A stretch of DNA of 64,000 nt, taken from assembly GCA_963830495.1 (NCBI GenBank), contig CAWHMS010000003.1, positions 186,001 to 250,000 of the forward strand. The letters run 5' to 3'. This DNA comes from CAWHMS01 sp963830495 (GTDB lineage: Bacteria > Actinomycetota > Actinomycetes > Propionibacteriales > Nocardioidaceae). The position numbers and the translations under genes were made by a program. This document shows, in pieces, positions 8,510 to 17,687 of the stretch (its first letter is position 1; the number at the start of each line of letters is the position of its first letter). The notes below the pieces were generated by a model, which saw only the letters and a program-made list of their open reading frames with translations, made no database searches and was not told where the DNA came from.

Positions 8510-10874
8510 TCACCGCCATGGGACGACGGAGACCGCCCCGCCGCGCTCCACGACGGCGATGTCGCCGGACTGGTCCGTGCGGTACACCCGGGCGCCCAGC
8601 ACCCGCAGCAGCCCGAGCAGATGCTCCGCGGGATGACCGTAGTCGTTGTCGGCGCCGACCGAGATCAGTGCGACGCTCGCGCCGGAGGCCAGCACGAAGT
8701 CGTCATCCTGGTTGCCCGAGCCGTGGTGAGCGACCTTCAACACGTCGACCTGCAAGGATGCTCCGGAGCGCACGATCGCCTCCTGCTCCTCGACCTCGGA
8801 GTCGCCGGCCAGCAGGATGTCGACGCCCGCGACGGTGGCGACCATGACCAGGGAGGCGTTGTTGGCGGCGCTTCCCTGCGAGCCGTACGACGGTGAGCCG
8901 GCGACCTCGAGGGGTCCGATCGTGCGGAGCGTGACCTGGCCGATGGTGCGGATCGTGCCGCTGGTGCCGACGGTCACGGGCACCCCAGCGCCTCGCGCCG
9001 CCACCGCCACCATGTCGACCCTTTCGAGCGGATCACTCAACGGGGACACCTCGATCTCGGCCAGGGAGCGACCGTCGCCGACGCCGTCGAGTCCGTCGAC
9101 GTGGTCGGCGTGGAAGTGAGTGAGCACCACCAGCGCGACCGACGAGACTTCCAGTCGGTCGAGACATCGGTCGATCGCTGCCGGGTCGGGCCCGGCATCG
9201 ACGACCACCGCGACGTCATGTCCGGCGTTGAGCACGAGGCCGTCGCCCTGACCTACGTCGCACATCACCATCACCCAGCCCTCCGGCGGCCAGCCCGGAC
9301 GACCCGGCGGGTGCACGACGTACAGCACCACCAGCAGTGCCACGGTGAGACATGGCCATCGGTGACGCAGCACGTGCGTCAGCACAACCATCTGGGCCAG
9401 GCAGAGCAGCGCGAGGCCGATGATCGCCACGACACCGACCGGCCAGGTGATCGCGGCGCCCTCGAGGGCGGCACCCTGCCGTGCCACCGTGACGATCCAC
9501 CATGCGAAGGCACCGGCGGCGTAGCCGACGAGATGCCCTAGGGCCGGCAGCTAGGGTCGCCACCAGTCCGCCGGCGAATCCCAGCACCGTGGTGGGGCCG
9601 ACGGCGGGGGCAACGAGCACGTTGGCGAGTACGGCGACGATGCTGACCTGCCCCGAGATCGCGGCGACGACCGGAGTACAGACCACCTGGGCGGCGAGCG
9701 GCACCGCAATCGCCTCGGCCAGCGGACGGGGCATCCAGCTGGCCAACGAGTCGCGCCAGATCGGCGCCAGCAGCAGGATGCCCCCGGTCGCCAGCACCGA
9801 CAAGCAGAAGCCGACGGAGCGCGCCAACCACGGATCCGCCAGCACCAAGGCCATGACAGCGAGGCACAGTGCGCGCATGCCGCTGGCGCGACCACCGGCC
9901 GTCAACCCCACGATGGCCACGACGCCCATGGCGGCCGCGCGCAGCACACTCGGCTGCGGCCTGGCGACCAGGACGAAGAACACCACGGCCAGTACACCCA
10001 CGACGGTCAGCCAACGTCCGCGCACCCGGCACCATCGAGCGACCAGCATGACGAAGCCGAGCACCAGGGTGACATTGGCGCCGGAGACGGCCAGCAGGTG
10101 AGTCAGCCCGGTGGCGCGGAACTCCTCGACGGCCCGTTCTGGCATGCCGCTGTCGTCGCCATTGACCAGCGCGGGCACCAGCACACGCTCGGTCGCCGGC
10201 AGCGGCCCGGCGGCCTCGGTGATACCTGCCCGCACCCGCCCCACGAGGCGGTGTACGACGCCCGCCGCCTCAAGACGATCCGGGTCGCCGCGGGCCGCCA
10301 GAACGGCGGCCAGATCTTCGCCGGACGCCGTGCTCAGCCGGCCGCTGGCCCGCACCACCTCGCCGTACCGCACACCGCTCCATCCCTCGTCGGCGAGGAC
10401 GAGCACCGGAGAGCGCACCCGAGCCAGCCGTCCGCGACCCTGAACCTCCTCGACAACCGCCCGGACCATGACGAAGGAGCCGAACTTGCCCTCACGCTGC
10501 ACCGGGTCACTGGTGACTCGGGCCACGACGTCAACCGTGGCCCGCTCTCGCGCCAGCTCGGCGACCGGACCGACCTCCACGGCTGCCCCACGAAGCCCGC
10601 CGACTCCGAGCGCTCCGGCTGCGACGGCAAGGGTTGCGGCCGGGACCAGGGCGGCTCGTCGGGCGCCGCGGCGTCGCTGTGCGCAGTGGCGTGCGATGCT
10701 GACCGAGCGTTGGGCACGGCGGCGATCGAGCCACAGCAGCGCCAGCGAGCCGCCGAGCAGCGCCGATGCAGCGATCACGACCCGCCCCGGCTGCCATCCT
10801 TGGGCGACCGCGGCGGCGGCCCAGGCGGCGAGGGCCAGCGGTGCCAGCCTGAGATCGAGTGGCTCGCGCGTCAT
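8510..10874 (-). pseudogene. comEC: ComEC/Rec2 DNA-uptake channel, one frame break near 9545
   Basis: Two overlapping frames together make one ComEC of about 785 residues. The 5' part (from ATG 10874) holds several membrane segments and the competence domain, including HLLAVSGANVTLVLG. The 3' part (to 8510) is the metallo-beta-lactamase-like domain with VMCDVGQGDGLVL, THFHADHVDGLDG and KVAHHGSGNQDD. The N-terminal frame ends its homology at about LVATLAA; the C-terminal frame resumes at HLVGYAAGAFAWW after a one-base offset within about 9537-9552. ComEC is the inner-membrane channel for single-stranded DNA uptake. All motifs are present on both sides, so a sequence error or very recent lesion is likely. 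Its ATG overlaps the comEA stop (ATGA). Confidence 0.88.
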
Positions 10875-11743
10875 ACATAGACGAAGGGGGCGATCTCGGC
10901 CAGCGTGGCGTCACCGATGCCGGAGACCTCGAGGAGCTCTTCGACGGAGCTGAACCCGCCATGCTCGGCCCGCCAGGTCAGGATCGCCGTCGCTGTCACC
11001 GGCCCGACGCCGGGTATGGCTTCGAGCTCGGGCTGGGTCGCCAGGTTGAGGTCGACGGGAGCAAGTGCGGCCGTGCTGACCCCTGGCACGCTCGGGACGG
11101 GTGGTGGGACGCCGCCGACCGGCAGCTGGGTCCCGACGACGATCTGCTCACCGTCGACCAGCGGGCGGGCCAGGTTGAGCGAGCTGGTCTCGACGCCGCG
11201 AACGGCCCCATCCGCAGCCCGCAGAGCATCGACCACTCGCGAACCGGCAGGCAGCTCGACGATCCCAGGACTTCGCACCTTGCCGGTGACGTCGACCACC
11301 ACCGGCGGAGCTGCAGTGGGGTCGGGTGCGCCACCGGTGGGGGTCGAGGCCGGTGGCGCACCCGAGTCTGTGGCGGCGGCAGTTGGGACGATGCGCCGCT
11401 CGCTGCTGAGCTGGACGGGCTCGGCAGCGGGCATCGCCCTGACGACCCACCAGGCGGCGACCAGCACCGCTACCAGCGCCAGGAGGGCAATCGCCGCCAC
11501 CTGATGGGCCGTGAGTCGCCACCGGGGCGGGGGAACCCTCGCGTGTCGGCCCGGAGCCTGCGCGCTCAGGGCGGCGCCCGGCTCGGCCGGCTCTCGCTCG
11601 GGTGCGAGGAGCGAGAGCTCCGCCCGATCGGCACCGGACTCCTGGCCCGCCCCGATCTGCTCGAGCTGCCGGGCCAGCGCGGCAAGCCGCCGCTGCGCAA
11701 CGGCGGTCACCGCGCCTTCTCGAGCACCCCGACGATCGAACAT
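10871..11743 (-). CDS. comEA: ComEA-type helix-hairpin-helix DNA-binding protein
   Basis: A 290-residue protein with a cytoplasmic head rich in Arg and Ala, one membrane segment near residues 80-100 (QVAAIALLALVAVLVAAWWV), a Pro/Ala/Thr linker, a SLBB-like soluble-ligand domain (VVVDVTGKVRSPGIVELPAG) and a C-terminal pair of HhH motifs (LEAIPGVGPVTATAIL and EVSGIGDATLAEI). This is the standard ComEA architecture: extracellular binding of incoming DNA and delivery to ComEC. The N-terminal head is longer than in Bacillus ComEA, as is common in actinobacteria. Its stop overlaps the comEC start by four bases. Confidence 0.92.
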   Translation of the reverse strand: MFDRRGAREGAVTAVAQRRLAALARQLEQIGAGQESGADRAELSLLAPEREPAEPGAALSAQAPGRHARVPPPRWRLTAHQVAAIALLALVAVLVAAWWVVRAMPAAEPVQLSSERRIVPTAAATDSGAPPASTPTGGAPDPTAAPPVVVDVTGKVRSPGIVELPAGSRVVDALRAADGAVRGVETSSLNLARPLVDGEQIVVGTQLPVGGVPPPVPSVPGVSTAALAPVDLNLATQPELEAIPGVGPVTATAILTWRAEHGGFSSVEELLEVSGIGDATLAEIAPFVYV

Positions 11744-11919
11744 GGCTAGACGCTAGGGAGGGTCGCGAAGCCTCGACAGAGTCCCGAGACGATCTGTGGA
11801 GACGAGGAGCCGCCATCACCGGTTGTGGACGCAGCGTCAGCAGCCGGGAGGAAGCTCGCCGGGGCACATGTGACGTGGTGAGCGACCCCAGCATCGGTCG
11901 GAACGTCATCGACGGTGGA

Positions 11920-11938
11920 TCTTCAGCGCATCTTCAGC
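11920..11938 (+). promoter_or_regulatory. direct-repeat operator candidate for the response regulator
   Basis: Two copies of TCTTCAGC at 11920-11927 and 11931-11938, exactly 11 bases apart, end 22 bases before the GTG of the OmpR-type regulator. Tandem direct repeats at one helical turn are the typical binding mode of OmpR/PhoB-family regulators, so autoregulation is a reasonable inference. No binding data are available. Confidence 0.45.
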
Positions 11939-11960
11939 ACCGACGTGCCACCGTGGAGTC

Positions 11961-12638
11961 GTGCGGATCTTGGTGGTGGAAGACGATCGCAGCCTCGTCC
12001 GCGCCATCAAACGCGGGCTCGAGCATGAGGGCTTCGCGGTCGACGTGGCTCTCAACGGAGAGGAAGGGCGTTGGCTCGCCGACGAGAACCCGTACGACGC
12101 CATGGTGCTCGACATCATGTTGCCGGGGCTCAACGGCTACGACCTCTGCGCGGCCTTGCGGGACGCCGGGAACTGGACGCCCATCTTGATGCTCACCGCC
12201 AAGGACGCTGACGACGACGAGGCCCGGGCACTCGACACCGGCGCCGACGACTTCCTGACGAAGCCGTTCTCGTACGTCGTCCTGGTCGCCCGGCTGCGCG
12301 CGCTGCTCCGACGCGGTGGGCCGGAACGTCCAGCCATGCTGGCCGCGGGCGACCTCCGTCTCGATCCAGCGACGCATGAGGTGTGGCGCGGCGACCAGCC
12401 GATTGACCTGACGCCTCGCCAGTTCTCGCTGCTGGAGTTCATGCTTCGGCGGGCTGGGGAAGTGGTGCCGAAGCCTACGATCCTCTCGCACGTGTGGGAC
12501 TTCGCCTTCGAGGGTGACGCCAACATCGTCGAGGTCTACGTCCGGCAGCTGCGCCAACGCGTCGACGAGCCGTTCGGCCGGCATGCGCTTCAGACGGTGC
12601 GGCTGGCCGGCTACCGGCTGGATCCCGACGGTGGCTGA
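11961..12638 (+). CDS. OmpR/PhoB-family response regulator
   Basis: A 225-residue two-domain regulator. The receiver has the acidic pair VVEDD, the phospho-acceptor Asp51 in MVLDIMLPG, the Thr in MLTAKD and the Lys in FLTKPFS. The C-terminal winged helix (about residues 125-222) has LDPATHEVWRG, LTPRQFSLLEFMLR and NIVEVYVRQLRQRVD. It starts at GTG 11961 and overlaps the kinase gene by 8 bases, so the pair is translationally coupled. Direct repeats just upstream suggest it controls its own operon. The regulon is unknown. Confidence 0.95.
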   Translation: MRILVVEDDRSLVRAIKRGLEHEGFAVDVALNGEEGRWLADENPYDAMVLDIMLPGLNGYDLCAALRDAGNWTPILMLTAKDADDDEARALDTGADDFLTKPFSYVVLVARLRALLRRGGPERPAMLAAGDLRLDPATHEVWRGDQPIDLTPRQFSLLEFMLRRAGEVVPKPTILSHVWDFAFEGDANIVEVYVRQLRQRVDEPFGRHALQTVRLAGYRLDPDGG

Positions 12639-13860
12639 GCCCCGCTCCGCCACCCACTCGGCTCGGGTCCGGCTCACGTTGGTAGCGGCGCTCGTGACCG
12701 CGCTGGTGCTAGTAGCATCCGCGCTGCTGCTGGTGTGGCTGTTCCAGCGATCGCTCACTGCCAACGCAGACGACTTGTCCAGGATCCGCGCCGAGGATCT
12801 GTTGGCGCTGGCCGCGCGCGACGCGCTGCCCGCCACGGTAACGACCGTCGGCGACGACGGAGTCGCCCAGGTGGTGTCTGCCGACGGCCAGGTGGTCGCC
12901 GCCTCTCCCAACGTGCAGGGCCAGCCCCCGTTGACCACGGAGCGCCCAGGAGATGAGGCGCAGGTCCTAATGATCGACGACGCACCGGACGACGACGAGA
13001 CCGAGGACTACCGGGTGTGGGCGGTCCGCAGCGAGTCGTCCGGAGCACCCGTCTACGCCTACGTCGGCGTGAGTCGAGAGACGGTCAGCGAGTCGACGGC
13101 CAGCCTGGTGCGCAACCTGGTCCTCGGCATCCCAGTGGTGCAGGCCATCCTCACCGTGCTCATCTGGGTGCTCGTCGGGCGTACGCTCCGGCCGGTCGAG
13201 GCAGCCAGCGCGCGGCAGCGCGCCTTCGTGGCAGACGCGTCGCACGATCTGCAGACTCCGCTGGCGGCCTTCCGGTCCCACCTCGAGGTCGGCCTGGCGC
13301 GGCCCGACTCGACGGACTGGCCCGAGACTGCCCGGGCGCTTCTCGGCGACAGCGATCGGATGGAGCGGTTGGTCAAGGACCTCCTCTTCCTCGCCCGGCA
13401 GGATGAGGCCCGACCACCACCGGACCGCCCGGTCGATCTCGACGACGTGGTGCTCGAGGAGGTGGCCCGACTCGGGGCGGATCGTCGGCTCGTCCTGGAT
13501 ACCAGCCGAGTGAGCGCCGCTCCCGTTCGAGGCAGTCGCGACGATCTGGCGAGGCTGGTCCGCAATCTCCTTCACAACGCCCAACGACATGCCGCGTCCC
13601 GCGTCGGTGTGCAGACCTCCGCGCACGGCGAGCGGACACTGCTGGTCGTCGAGGACGACGGCCCCGGGATCGACCCGGAGCACCGGGCGCACCTCTTCGA
13701 GCGCTTCTCAAGGGTGGACGAGTCACGCGACTACGCCGACGGCGGCAGTGGACTGGGGCTGGCGATCGTCCGGGCGGTCGCGGAGCGGCACGGCGGCTCG
13801 GCCGCACTCGACGACGCCGCGACCGGCGCCCGGTTCGTCGTACGTCTACCTTCTGCCTGA
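12631..13860 (+). CDS. sensor histidine kinase with nearly absent HAMP region
   Basis: About 409 residues from GTG 12631. A first membrane segment lies near residues 14-35, an acidic extracytoplasmic domain at about 36-160, and a second membrane segment at about 161-183. The phospho-acceptor is His205 in SHDLQTPLAAFRSHLE. Kinase boxes follow: N-box RNLLHNAQRHA, G1 VVEDDGPGIDPEH, F-box LFERFSRVD and G2 GGSGLGLAIV. Between the second membrane segment (ending LVGRTLRPVEA) and the DHp helix there are only about 20 residues, where relatives usually carry a HAMP domain of about 50. Reading frame is continuous, so this is a real in-frame absence. The H-box has Asp-Leu-Gln rather than the common Glu-Leu-Arg. 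The input signal cannot be deduced. Confidence 0.93.
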   Translation: MAEPRSATHSARVRLTLVAALVTALVLVASALLLVWLFQRSLTANADDLSRIRAEDLLALAARDALPATVTTVGDDGVAQVVSADGQVVAASPNVQGQPPLTTERPGDEAQVLMIDDAPDDDETEDYRVWAVRSESSGAPVYAYVGVSRETVSESTASLVRNLVLGIPVVQAILTVLIWVLVGRTLRPVEAASARQRAFVADASHDLQTPLAAFRSHLEVGLARPDSTDWPETARALLGDSDRMERLVKDLLFLARQDEARPPPDRPVDLDDVVLEEVARLGADRRLVLDTSRVSAAPVRGSRDDLARLVRNLLHNAQRHAASRVGVQTSAHGERTLLVVEDDGPGIDPEHRAHLFERFSRVDESRDYADGGSGLGLAIVRAVAERHGGSAALDDAATGARFVVRLPSA

Positions 13861-13881
13861 GCACCCGCAGGCCACGGCGGA

Positions 13882-14727
13882 TCAGATCTGCGGTGCCACC
13901 ACGACCGCGAGCATGCCCGGCCCCACATGGGCGCCGATCACGGCACCCACCTCGGTCACCACGAGCTGGCCGATCCCCGGCACTCGGTCCTTGAGTCGAG
14001 CGGCCAACTCGCTCGCGCGGTCGGGGTTGTCGAGGTGGGAGACCGCGATGTCGACGGACTGGTCGGCGGCCTCCGCGACCGCCAGCTCCTCCAGCCGGCT
14101 GATCGCGCGGGCCGACGTACGCACCTTCTCCAGCGGGACGATGCGTCCCTCCTCGATCTGCAGCAGCGGCTTGACGGCGAGCGCCGAGCCGACCAGTGCC
14201 GCGGCCGCGCCGACGCGGCCACCGCGGCGCAGGTAGTCGAGCGTGTCGACGTAGAACAAGCCGCGGGTCACGGCAGCCCGCGAGCGAGCGGAGTCGGCAG
14301 CCTCCTCGGCGGACCCTCCCCCGTCCAGCACGGCCGCCGCCGACTCCACGGCGAAACCCGTGCCCATTCCCAGATGGCGGCTGTCGACGGCATGCACAGG
14401 GATACTCGTCTCGCGCGCGGCCAACTCAGCAGACTCGAACGTCCCGGAGACCTCGGCAGACAGGTGGATGGACACGATCGCCTCCGCGCCCTCCTTGGCC
14501 GCCCGCTGGTAGACGCGGAGGAACTTCTCCGGTCCGGGCCGACTGGTGCTGACGGTGGCACGCTCCTTCAAGGCCGCTGAGACCGCCGCGGGTGTGGCGT
14601 CGACACCCTCGTCGTACGCCGTGCCGCGCATGACGACCTGAAGGGGTACGACGACGACGCCCAGGCGGGCGGCCGTCTCCTGGTCGACCGACGTCGAGTC
14701 GGTGACCAGGACGACGGGGCGCGGCAT
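13882..14727 (-). CDS. DegV-family fatty-acid-binding protein
   Basis: A 281-residue protein with the DegV hallmarks: VVLVTDSTSVDQETAARLGV, VVPLQVVMRG, the TSRPGPEKFLRVYQ segment with the ligand-contacting TSxP, IVSIHLSAEVSGTFESA, AVDSRHLGMGTGF and LFYVDTLDYLRRGGRVGA. Family members bind a fatty acid and, as FakB in Firmicutes, present it to a kinase for phosphorylation; no FakA (Dak-type) gene is visible here. Start is ATG 14727. It lies 97 bases downstream of leuS on the same strand. Confidence 0.93.
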   Translation of the reverse strand: MPRPVVLVTDSTSVDQETAARLGVVVVPLQVVMRGTAYDEGVDATPAAVSAALKERATVSTSRPGPEKFLRVYQRAAKEGAEAIVSIHLSAEVSGTFESAELAARETSIPVHAVDSRHLGMGTGFAVESAAAVLDGGGSAEEAADSARSRAAVTRGLFYVDTLDYLRRGGRVGAAAALVGSALAVKPLLQIEEGRIVPLEKVRTSARAISRLEELAVAEAADQSVDIAVSHLDNPDRASELAARLKDRVPGIGQLVVTEVGAVIGAHVGPGMLAVVVAPQI

Positions 14728-14824
14728 GTTCCGGACACTACCGCGAGGCAGATGGCCCCACCGCTCCACAACATGTCCGCGCGCCAGGCGGTCGATGGCC
14801 AGCCCGTCCCGCCCGGGAGGCGGG

Positions 14825-17361
14825 TCAGCCGACGACGATGTTGACGACCTTCGGCGGCTTGACGATGACCTTGCGGATGGCGCCGTCGCCCAACGCGCGC
14901 TGGACGTGGGCATCCGCCAACGCCAGCTGCTCCAGATCCGACCCGGAGATCGAGGGCGGCACTTCCAGCTTGGCCCGCACCTTGCCCTGGATCTGGACGA
15001 TGCAGGTCACGGTGTCCTGGACCAGCAGCGCCGGGTCGGCGGTGGGCCAGCCCGCTCTCGCGACAGTGGGCCGGTGCCCCAGCCGCTCCCACATCTCCTC
15101 CGCTGTGTACGGCGCCACCAGGCTCAGGATGACGGCCACAGTCTCGGCCGCCTCGCGCACCGCCGGATCGCGCTGGTCCGCAGCCGGTGTCGATGGCCTT
15201 GCGGGTGGCGTTGACCAGCTCCATGATCCGGGCGACCACCACGTTGAAGCGCTGCGACGCCAGCAGCTGCGTCGCGTCGTGGATCGCCTTGTGCGTGATC
15301 CGGCGCAACGCGGCATCACCTCCTGCGGCGTCGGCGCCCACGTCGCTGGCGACATCTCCGCTCAGCCGCCAGACCCGATGCAGGAAACGCAGCGACCCGC
15401 CGGGTGACAGGTCGGCCCAGTCGATGTCGTCCTCGGGTGGGCCGGCAAACACCATGGTCAGGCGCACGGCGTCGACGCCGAAGGCGGCGATCTGCTCGCC
15501 CAGGTCGACGCCGTTGCCCAGCGACTTGCTCATCCCCCTGCCCTCGTTGATGACCTCGCCCTGGTTCATCAGTGCCGAGAACGGCTCGACGAAGTCCAGG
15601 TAGCCCATGTCGTGCAGGGCCTTGGTCACGAAGCGGGCGTACAGCAGGTGCAGGATCGCGTGCTCCACACCGCCGACGTACTGGTCGACCGGCAGCCAAC
15701 GCTTGACCACGTCGACGTCGAAGGGCTGGGAGTCGTCGTTCAGGAGTCGGGTAGCGCAGGAAGTACCAGGACGAGTCGACGAAGGTGTCCATCGTGTCCG
15801 TGTCACGCTGCGCGGGGCCGCCACACTTCGGGCACGACACCTCAACCCAGTCGGTCGCGGATGCCAGCGGCGAGACGCCCTTGGGTTGCATCTCCGCTCC
15901 CGCCAGCTCGGGCAGTACGACGGGCAGATCGTCCACCGGGACGGGAACCTCACCGCAGGAGTCGCAGTGGATGACGGGGATCGGCGGGCCCCAGTAGCGC
16001 TGCCGGCTGATCAGCCAGTCGCGCAGCCGGAAGTTCACCGTGCCTCGCCCCAGCCCCTGTTCCTCCAGCCACGCCGTGATCGCTCGCTTCGCCTCGTCGA
16101 CGCCCATCGCCGTTCAGCGAGACCCCGTCGCTGGCAGAGTTGATGGCGGGGCCGTCGCCGGTGTACGCCTCACCGTCGAAGTCGTCGGGGGGCTGGACGG
16201 TCCGCACGATCGGCAGGTCGAATCGGTCGGCGAAGTCCCAGTCGCGCTGGTCCTGGCCGGGAACGGCCATGATCGCGCCGGTGCCGTAGTCGGCCAGCAC
16301 ATAGTCGGCGGCATAGACGGGGATGCGCTCCCGGTCGACAGGGTTGATCGCGTGCACGCCCAGGAAGACCCCGGTCTTGTCGCGCCCCTCGCTCAACCGC
16401 TCGATCTCGTCGACCGGCGACACCTCGACAGGTAGGCCTCGAATGCCTCCCGCTGCTCGTCGGTGCACCAGCTCGCGGCCAGCGGCGCGTCGGCAGCGAC
16501 CACGAAGAACGTCGCGCCGAACAACGTGTCCGGTCGGGTGGTGAAGACGGACGCGGGGTCGTCGCGACCCTCGATGACTGAAGGTCGACGTGCGCGCCCT
16601 CGGAGCGGCCGATCCAGTTACGTTGCATGGCCAGGATCCGGTCCGGCCACTTCCCCTCCAGCATCGCCATGTCGTCCAGCAGCCGCTGGTTGAAGTCGGT
16701 GATCCGGAAGTACCACTGGGTCAGGTTGCGTTTGGTGACCTCGGCACCGCATCGTTCGCAGTGACCGCCGACGACCTGCTCGTTCGCCAGCACCGTCTGG
16801 TCGTTCGGGCACCAGTTGACCGGGGAGGCCTTCCGGTACGCCAGGTCATGCTCGTACAGCTTCAGGAACAGCCACTGCGTCCACTTGTAGTAGCTCGGGT
16901 CGTGGCTGTGCAGCCGGGTCGACCAGTCGAAGCTGATGGCGTAACGCCGGAACGAATCAGCCTGGGTCTCGATGTTGGCGTTGGTCCAGGCGACCGGGTC
17001 CACATTGCGTTTGATGGCGGCGTTCTCCGCCGGCAGGCCGAAGGAGTCCCAGCCGACCGGGTGCAGGACGTCGTACCCCTGCTGGAACCAGTAGCGCGCC
17101 ATCACGTCGGCCAGCGCCCACGCCTCGGCGTGGCCCATGTGCAGGTCGCCGGACGGGTACGGGTACATGTCCAGCAGGTAGCGGCGCTCGGCCGCCGTCG
17201 TCCCTGGCCCGGAACGGCTCCAGGTCGTCCCAGACCTTCAGCCATTTGTCCTGGACGGCGTGGACGTCGTAGCCCGACGCGCTGTCGTCCCGGGTCGCCG
17301 TCGCACCGTGATGCGACTCGGGGTCCTCGTGCTGCTGCCTCTGCTGTTCCTCGCTGGTCAT
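14825..17361 (-). pseudogene. leuS: leucyl-tRNA synthetase, six frame breaks
   Basis: The complete LeuRS sequence can be read across seven segments in shifting frames, from ATG 17361 (MTSEEQQRQQ) to the stop at 14825. It includes YPYPSGDLHMGH (HIGH site), the zinc-region NWCPNDQTVLANEQV, the CP1 editing domain (TTRPDTLFGATFF, YGTGAIMAVPGQD), DSSWYFLRYP, the KMSKS site as GRGMSKSLGNGV, and the C-terminal anticodon and tail region. Frame changes fall near 17195, 16577, 16430, 16108, 15745 and 15183, each equal to a one-base gain or loss (or two in the opposite sense). LeuRS charges tRNA-Leu and is normally essential and single copy. Conserved residues are intact between breaks, so consensus errors are likely, but their density here is well above the rest of the window. 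An attenuator lies upstream. Confidence 0.9.
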
Positions 17362-17453
17362 GGTCCGATGCGCTCCTCGTGAGATGTCTGCTCTCGATCC
17401 GGTCGACGCCCTCAGCACCGGATCACGGCGCTCCCGGGCATGGTGGGGACATG

Positions 17454-17478
17454 AAAAAGCCCCTCAGACATGAGGGGC
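17454..17478 (-). terminator. intrinsic terminator of the leuS attenuator
   Basis: On the minus strand an 8-base-pair stem, GCCCCTCA (17478-17471) with TGAGGGGC (17466-17459), around a TGTC loop is followed by TTTTT (17458-17454). It sits between the leader peptide and the leuS start at 17361, so it would stop transcription before leuS unless prevented. Confidence 0.85.
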
Positions 17479-17479
17479 A

Positions 17480-17515
17480 GCCGCGCTGACGTGTGACCGA
17501 AGTGGTCAGCGCGGC
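17480..17515 (-). promoter_or_regulatory. leuS: pause/anti-termination hairpin of the leuS leader
   Basis: An 11-base-pair perfect stem, GCCGCGCTGAC (17515-17505 on the minus strand) with GTCAGCGCGGC (17490-17480), separated from the terminator by one base. Its 5' arm contains the last codons and TGA stop of the leader peptide, so a ribosome stalled on the Leu codons or stopped at TGA would change its folding. I could not define a unique antiterminator pairing by eye. Confidence 0.65.
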
Positions 17516-17544
17516 CATCTAAGGAGAAGCAGAGCCTTCGTCAT
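17506..17544 (-). CDS. leucine leader peptide of leuS (MTKALLLLRWPR)
   Basis: A 12-codon reading frame, ATG ACG AAG GCT CTG CTT CTC CTT and so on to TGA, encodes MTKALLLLRWPR with four consecutive leucine codons. It is followed immediately by a pause-type hairpin and an intrinsic terminator, 145 bases before leuS. This is the layout of ribosome-mediated transcription attenuation, in which scarce Leu-tRNA stalls the ribosome at the Leu run and lets transcription continue into leuS. A TAACCT element (17557-17552) seven bases before the ATG fits a -10 box for a leaderless transcript. The exact start of transcription is inferred. Confidence 0.8.
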   Translation of the reverse strand: MTKALLLLRWPR

Positions 17545-17687
17545 GCCCACCAGGTTACCGCATTGGCCCGTCTGCTCGACCAGCACGAAGATCCGACGGT
17601 TTCGGGGTCATGGCGCGGACCCGGTCGGAACTTTCCGCGGCCGGGGGCAGGTCGCGGCGGCCGTGGGCGGCTCGCGGGCGGGCGGGG

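Noticed and set aside
12137..13692. Minus-strand frames opposite the two-component genes
   Set aside because: Shadows of the response regulator and kinase frames with no motif.
13882..14913. Upstream start for the DegV gene at 14913
   Set aside because: The added 62 residues overlap the leuS 3' end and have no homology; DegV homology begins at ATG 14727.
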